Source: Candidatus Woesearchaeota archaeon (GTDB lineage: Archaea > Nanobdellota > Nanobdellia > Woesearchaeales > UBA525). Taken from it: DNA of 7,375 nt. Each line of letters starts with the position of its first letter. The first letter of the stretch is position 1. The notes under the pieces are model-generated. The model ran no database searches, was not told the DNA's origin, and worked only from the letters and a program-made list of their open reading frames with translations. The DNA is taken from contig JAJPEB010000066.1 in NCBI GenBank assembly GCA_023252315.1, positions 1 through 7,375 of the forward strand, read 5' to 3'. Made by a program: the position numbers and the translations under genes. This document shows, piece by piece, positions 5,652 to 7,375 of the stretch.

Positions 5652-5657
5652 GGGAGG
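5652..5657 (+). promoter_or_regulatory. Shine-Dalgarno of the substrate-binding protein gene
   Basis: GGGAGG lies eight bases before the ATG at 5666. It is a strong site and fixes this start, which also gives a complete lipoprotein signal peptide. Confidence 0.75.
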
Positions 5658-5665
5658 TCGAGCCT

Positions 5666-6763
5666 ATGCGAATCACTCATGTAGCGATAGCGCTGCTATG
5701 CGTCGCACTCACGGCATGCAGCACGGTGACGGAACAGCCCGGAAATACCACAGGCACCATCAAGGTCGGCGTGCTCGCGATCCTCACGGGACCGGGCGCC
5801 ACCTGGGGCCAGAGCGAGGCGAACGGCGCGCAGCTCGCGGTGGACGAGATCAACGCGCAGGGCGGGGTCAACGGCAAGAGGCTCGCGCTCGCGGTCGAGG
5901 ACTCGAAGGACGATCCCAAGACCGTGGTCTCCGCGTACAGGAAGCTCAGGGACATCGACGGCGTCCAGTTCATGCTCGGCACGACGTGGAGCACCGAGGG
6001 CCTCCCGCTCGTCCCGCTCGCGAAGGGCGACGACGTCGTCATCGTGTCGCCCTCGCTCGGCGTCGCGGACTTCAACGAGGGGGCGGACAATCTCTTCAAC
6101 CTCTGGCCGCACGACGCGCTGCTCTCTCGCGCCGCGGCGGACCTCGTGTACGCGCAGGGCTACCGCAAGGTCGCGGTGCTCAGCACGCAGGACGCATGGG
6201 TCGCCGACCAGACGGACGCGTTCGTCGCGAGGTTCCGTCAGCTCGGCGGGAGCGCGATCGTCGAGACCGCGGACGCGGGCGACAAGAGCCAGGCGGCGAT
6301 CGCGGGCAAGGTCAAGGCCGCCGACGTCGACGCGATCATGTTCACGAACACCATCACGGGCGATATCGCGGCGAGGCGGCTGCGCGAGATCGGCGTCGAG
6401 AAGCCGATGTTCGCGATCACGATGGGCGCGGACACCATCGCCGCGAGCGACCACGCCATGGACGGCCTCGTCTTCCTCAGCTCGCTCACGCCGTCGGGGG
6501 AGTTCTCCGCGAAGTATGCGGCGCGATTCCCCGGCCAGGTGCTCGACGTGGGCGCTGACACCGCGTACGACGCGATCCGCTTGCTCGCGCAGGCAATGCG
6601 CGAGACCGGCGGCGAGGACCCGCGCGCGGTCGCAGCGTACCTCAACGGCCTCAAGGCGTACGAGGGCGCGTCGGGCAACCTGACGTTCGACGGCAGGCGC
6701 GGCGTGACGAAGGAGTTCGTGCGCTTCGTCGTGCAGGACGGGCGCGCGGTGGCCGCCCCGTGA
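5666..6763 (+). CDS. ABC transporter substrate-binding lipoprotein, branched-chain amino acid (LivJ/Peripla_BP_6) type
   Basis: This 365-residue protein has a short signal peptide ending in a lipobox (LTAC, Cys18), so it should be a surface-anchored binding lipoprotein. A Thr/Gly/Pro-containing linker follows, then the type I periplasmic-binding fold of the amino acid/amide family. Family segments are IKVGVLAILTGPGATWGQSE at 32-51, the helix GAQLAVDEINAQGGVNGKRL at 54-73, the second strand with DSKDDPKTVVSAYRKL, and the ligand loop GTTWSTEGLPLVPLAK at 105-120. VIVSPSLG, YRKVAVLSTQDAWV (166-179), the MFTNT segment (225-229) and ADTAYDAIRLLAQAM (297-311) complete the two lobes. The ligand cannot be deduced. 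Trp108 in the ligand loop is where family members usually have small residues. No permease or ATPase gene is adjacent, since the next gene is uS15. Expression is probably controlled by the divergent TrmB-family regulator. Confidence 0.92.
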   Translation: MRITHVAIALLCVALTACSTVTEQPGNTTGTIKVGVLAILTGPGATWGQSEANGAQLAVDEINAQGGVNGKRLALAVEDSKDDPKTVVSAYRKLRDIDGVQFMLGTTWSTEGLPLVPLAKGDDVVIVSPSLGVADFNEGADNLFNLWPHDALLSRAAADLVYAQGYRKVAVLSTQDAWVADQTDAFVARFRQLGGSAIVETADAGDKSQAAIAGKVKAADVDAIMFTNTITGDIAARRLREIGVEKPMFAITMGADTIAASDHAMDGLVFLSSLTPSGEFSAKYAARFPGQVLDVGADTAYDAIRLLAQAMRETGGEDPRAVAAYLNGLKAYEGASGNLTFDGRRGVTKEFVRFVVQDGRAVAAP

Positions 6764-6765
6764 GG

Positions 6766-6797
6766 TCCCTCCTCTTTTCCTTCCTCCTCCTCTTTCC
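6766..6797 (+). terminator. 32-nt pyrimidine tract, probable intrinsic terminator
   Basis: An uninterrupted run of 32 pyrimidines, with TTTT and TTT clusters, starts three bases after the SBP stop codon and ends just before the uS15 TATA box. Archaeal terminators are T-rich stretches on the non-template strand that need no hairpin, so position and composition fit. The many cytosines make it weaker than a pure T-run. Confidence 0.45.
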
Positions 6798-6802
6798 GCC
6801 AT

Positions 6803-6812
6803 CTTTAAAAAG
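6803..6812 (+). promoter_or_regulatory. TATA box for the uS15 gene
   Basis: CTTTAAAAAG directly follows the pyrimidine tract. With the 25-26 nt spacing seen at other promoters here, transcription should begin around 6832-6834, giving a leader of about 105 nt before the uS15 ATG. Confidence 0.6.
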
Positions 6813-6831
6813 GGTCCGCGGTTCTCATGTG

Positions 6832-6937
6832 CCAACGCAGAGAGGTGCGCCGGTTCCGGCATCGCCGGGAGGGCTTGCGCACGCTGGACGCGAGAAGACC
6901 CCTTCTTGCTCCTCGAGTATCTGCTTGGAGGAACACC
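6832..6937 (+). promoter_or_regulatory. Long structured 5' leader of uS15 mRNA, possible regulatory RNA
   Basis: The predicted leader is much longer than others in the window. Visible stems are: 6844-6852 with 6857-6866 (GGTG/CGCC with a T-G pair, then GCCG/CGGC, loop GTTC, small internal loop); CTTGCG 6874-6879 with CGCGAG 6889-6894; the competing AGAAG 6893-6897 with CTTCT 6902-6906; and CTCC 6909-6912 with GGAG 6927-6930, which would cover the Shine-Dalgarno. The second and third exclude each other, so a switch is conceivable. Regulation is inferred only. Confidence 0.3.
6927..6931 (+). promoter_or_regulatory. Shine-Dalgarno of the uS15 gene
   Basis: GGAGG lies six bases before the ATG at 6938 and selects that start over the in-frame ATG at 6827. 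It can pair with CTCC at 6909-6912. Confidence 0.75.
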
Positions 6938-7375
6938 ATGGCACGAATGCACAGCAGGGCGAAAGGCAAGAGCCGATCGACCAAGCCCAGCGAACCCAAG
7001 AAGCCGACGTGGCTCGCGCAGAGCCCCAAGGAGACCGAGCTCCTCGTCGTGAAGTACGCGAAGGAGGGCAAGAGCGCGTCGCAGATCGGCCTCTCGCTGC
7101 GCGACGAGTACGGCATCCCGAGCGTCAGCCTCGTCACGGGCAAGACCATCGGCCAGCTGCTCTCGGAGAAGGGCATGACGCAGGAGATCCCCGATGACCT
7201 CATGGCGCTCATCCGCAAGGCGGTGCTCGTGAAGAAGCACCTGGAAGCGAACCACAAGGACATGACGGCCAAGCGCGGCCTCCAGCTCACGGAGAGCAAG
7301 ATCAACCGCCTCGCGAAGTACTACCGCGAGGCAGGCAAGATCGCGGTGTCCCTGTGGCTCGCGCGCGATGCGCGG
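6938..7375 (+). CDS. rps15: 30S ribosomal protein uS15 (archaeal S15P/S13e type), 3'-truncated by window end
   Basis: The 146 codons present encode nearly all of archaeal uS15, a primary binder of the central domain of 16S rRNA in the small subunit. The start MARMHSRAKGKS is the typical archaeal/eukaryotic N-terminus. Family segments follow: WLAQSPKETELLVVKYAKEG, IGLSLRDEYGIPSV, TGKTIGQLL, EIPDDLMALIRKAVLVKKHLE and the highly conserved KDMTAKRGLQLTESKINRL (about residues 108-126, rRNA-binding), then AKYYREAGK. The last visible residues (IAVSLWLARDAR) differ from the usual GKLPxxWKYDPE-like end but keep the tryptophan one position later, so this looks like divergence and not a frameshift. The frame remains open at the window edge; family lengths suggest only a few residues are missing. 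The start at 6938 is fixed by GGAGG and by family alignment. The gene has its own TATA box and a long leader. Confidence 0.96.
   Translation, partial: MARMHSRAKGKSRSTKPSEPKKPTWLAQSPKETELLVVKYAKEGKSASQIGLSLRDEYGIPSVSLVTGKTIGQLLSEKGMTQEIPDDLMALIRKAVLVKKHLEANHKDMTAKRGLQLTESKINRLAKYYREAGKIAVSLWLARDAR

Noticed and set aside
5552..5680. 43-residue N-terminal extension of the TrmB-family regulator
   Set aside because: It would cover both divergent promoters and overlap the start of the binding protein; the added residues do not match the family, which begins near the winged helix.
6827..6937. In-frame 37-residue N-terminal extension of uS15 from an upstream ATG
   Set aside because: The ATG at 6827 lies upstream of the predicted transcript start, the extension is Arg-rich without family support, and the ATG at 6938 has GGAGG and the conserved MARMHSR start.
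6760..7197. 145-codon plus-strand frame overlapping the start of uS15
   Set aside because: It lies in a different frame from uS15, begins in the pyrimidine tract and becomes low-complexity in the uS15 region.
5696..7255. 519-codon minus-strand frame opposite the binding protein and uS15
   Set aside because: It shows the same shadow composition, and the plus strand carries two clear protein families with promoters and Shine-Dalgarno sites.
1..7375. Search for CRISPR arrays, insertion sequences, toxin-antitoxin or defence genes
   Set aside because: No regularly spaced repeats, transposase motifs, terminal inverted repeats flanking an ORF, or defence-type domain pairs are visible; tRNA-Gly has no duplicated 3' end in the window to suggest an integrated element.

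Overview
The window is GC-rich and almost certainly archaeal. The evidence is an archaeal-type ribosomal protein uS15 at the right edge, TATA boxes (not -35/-10 promoters) upstream of nearly every transcription unit, start codons about 26 nt from a TATA box that imply leaderless mRNAs, and a tRNA with no encoded CCA. The uS15 segment around 'KDMTAKRGLQLTESKI' resembles DPANN-type archaea from memory. I treat that as a weak lineage hint, because the GC content is high for most of those lineages.

Layout, left to right: (1) a small three-pass membrane protein (+), possibly truncated by the window edge; (2) a short intergenic stretch that can fold into a compact three-way junction; (3) tRNA-Gly(CCC) on the minus strand with its own TATA box; (4) a minus-strand two-gene operon, family-2 glycosyltransferase then DedA-family membrane protein, joined by an ATGA overlap; (5) a minus-strand SF1A (UvrD/Rep-type) helicase carrying an N-terminal RecQ-like (RQC) winged helix and a C-terminal HRDC domain; (6) an unrecognised 155-residue protein (-) with a leaderless promoter; (7) a TrmB-family transcription regulator (-), divergent from (8) a branched-chain-amino-acid-type ABC substrate-binding lipoprotein (+); (9) after a 32-nt pyrimidine tract, the uS15 gene (+), cut by the right edge and preceded by a leader of about 100 nt.

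Most genes have their own promoter, so the region is a set of small units. The two clear partnerships are GT2-DedA (glycolipid or lipid-carrier handling at the membrane, inferred) and TrmB-SBP (a local regulator of solute uptake, with a 13-bp inverted repeat beside the SBP promoter as candidate operator). No permease or ATPase genes accompany the binding protein here. I see no CRISPR array, insertion sequence, toxin-antitoxin pair or phage gene. The most unusual items are the helicase with RecQ accessory domains and a very short 2B region, the three-way-junction element, the TrmB/SBP control region and the long uS15 leader.
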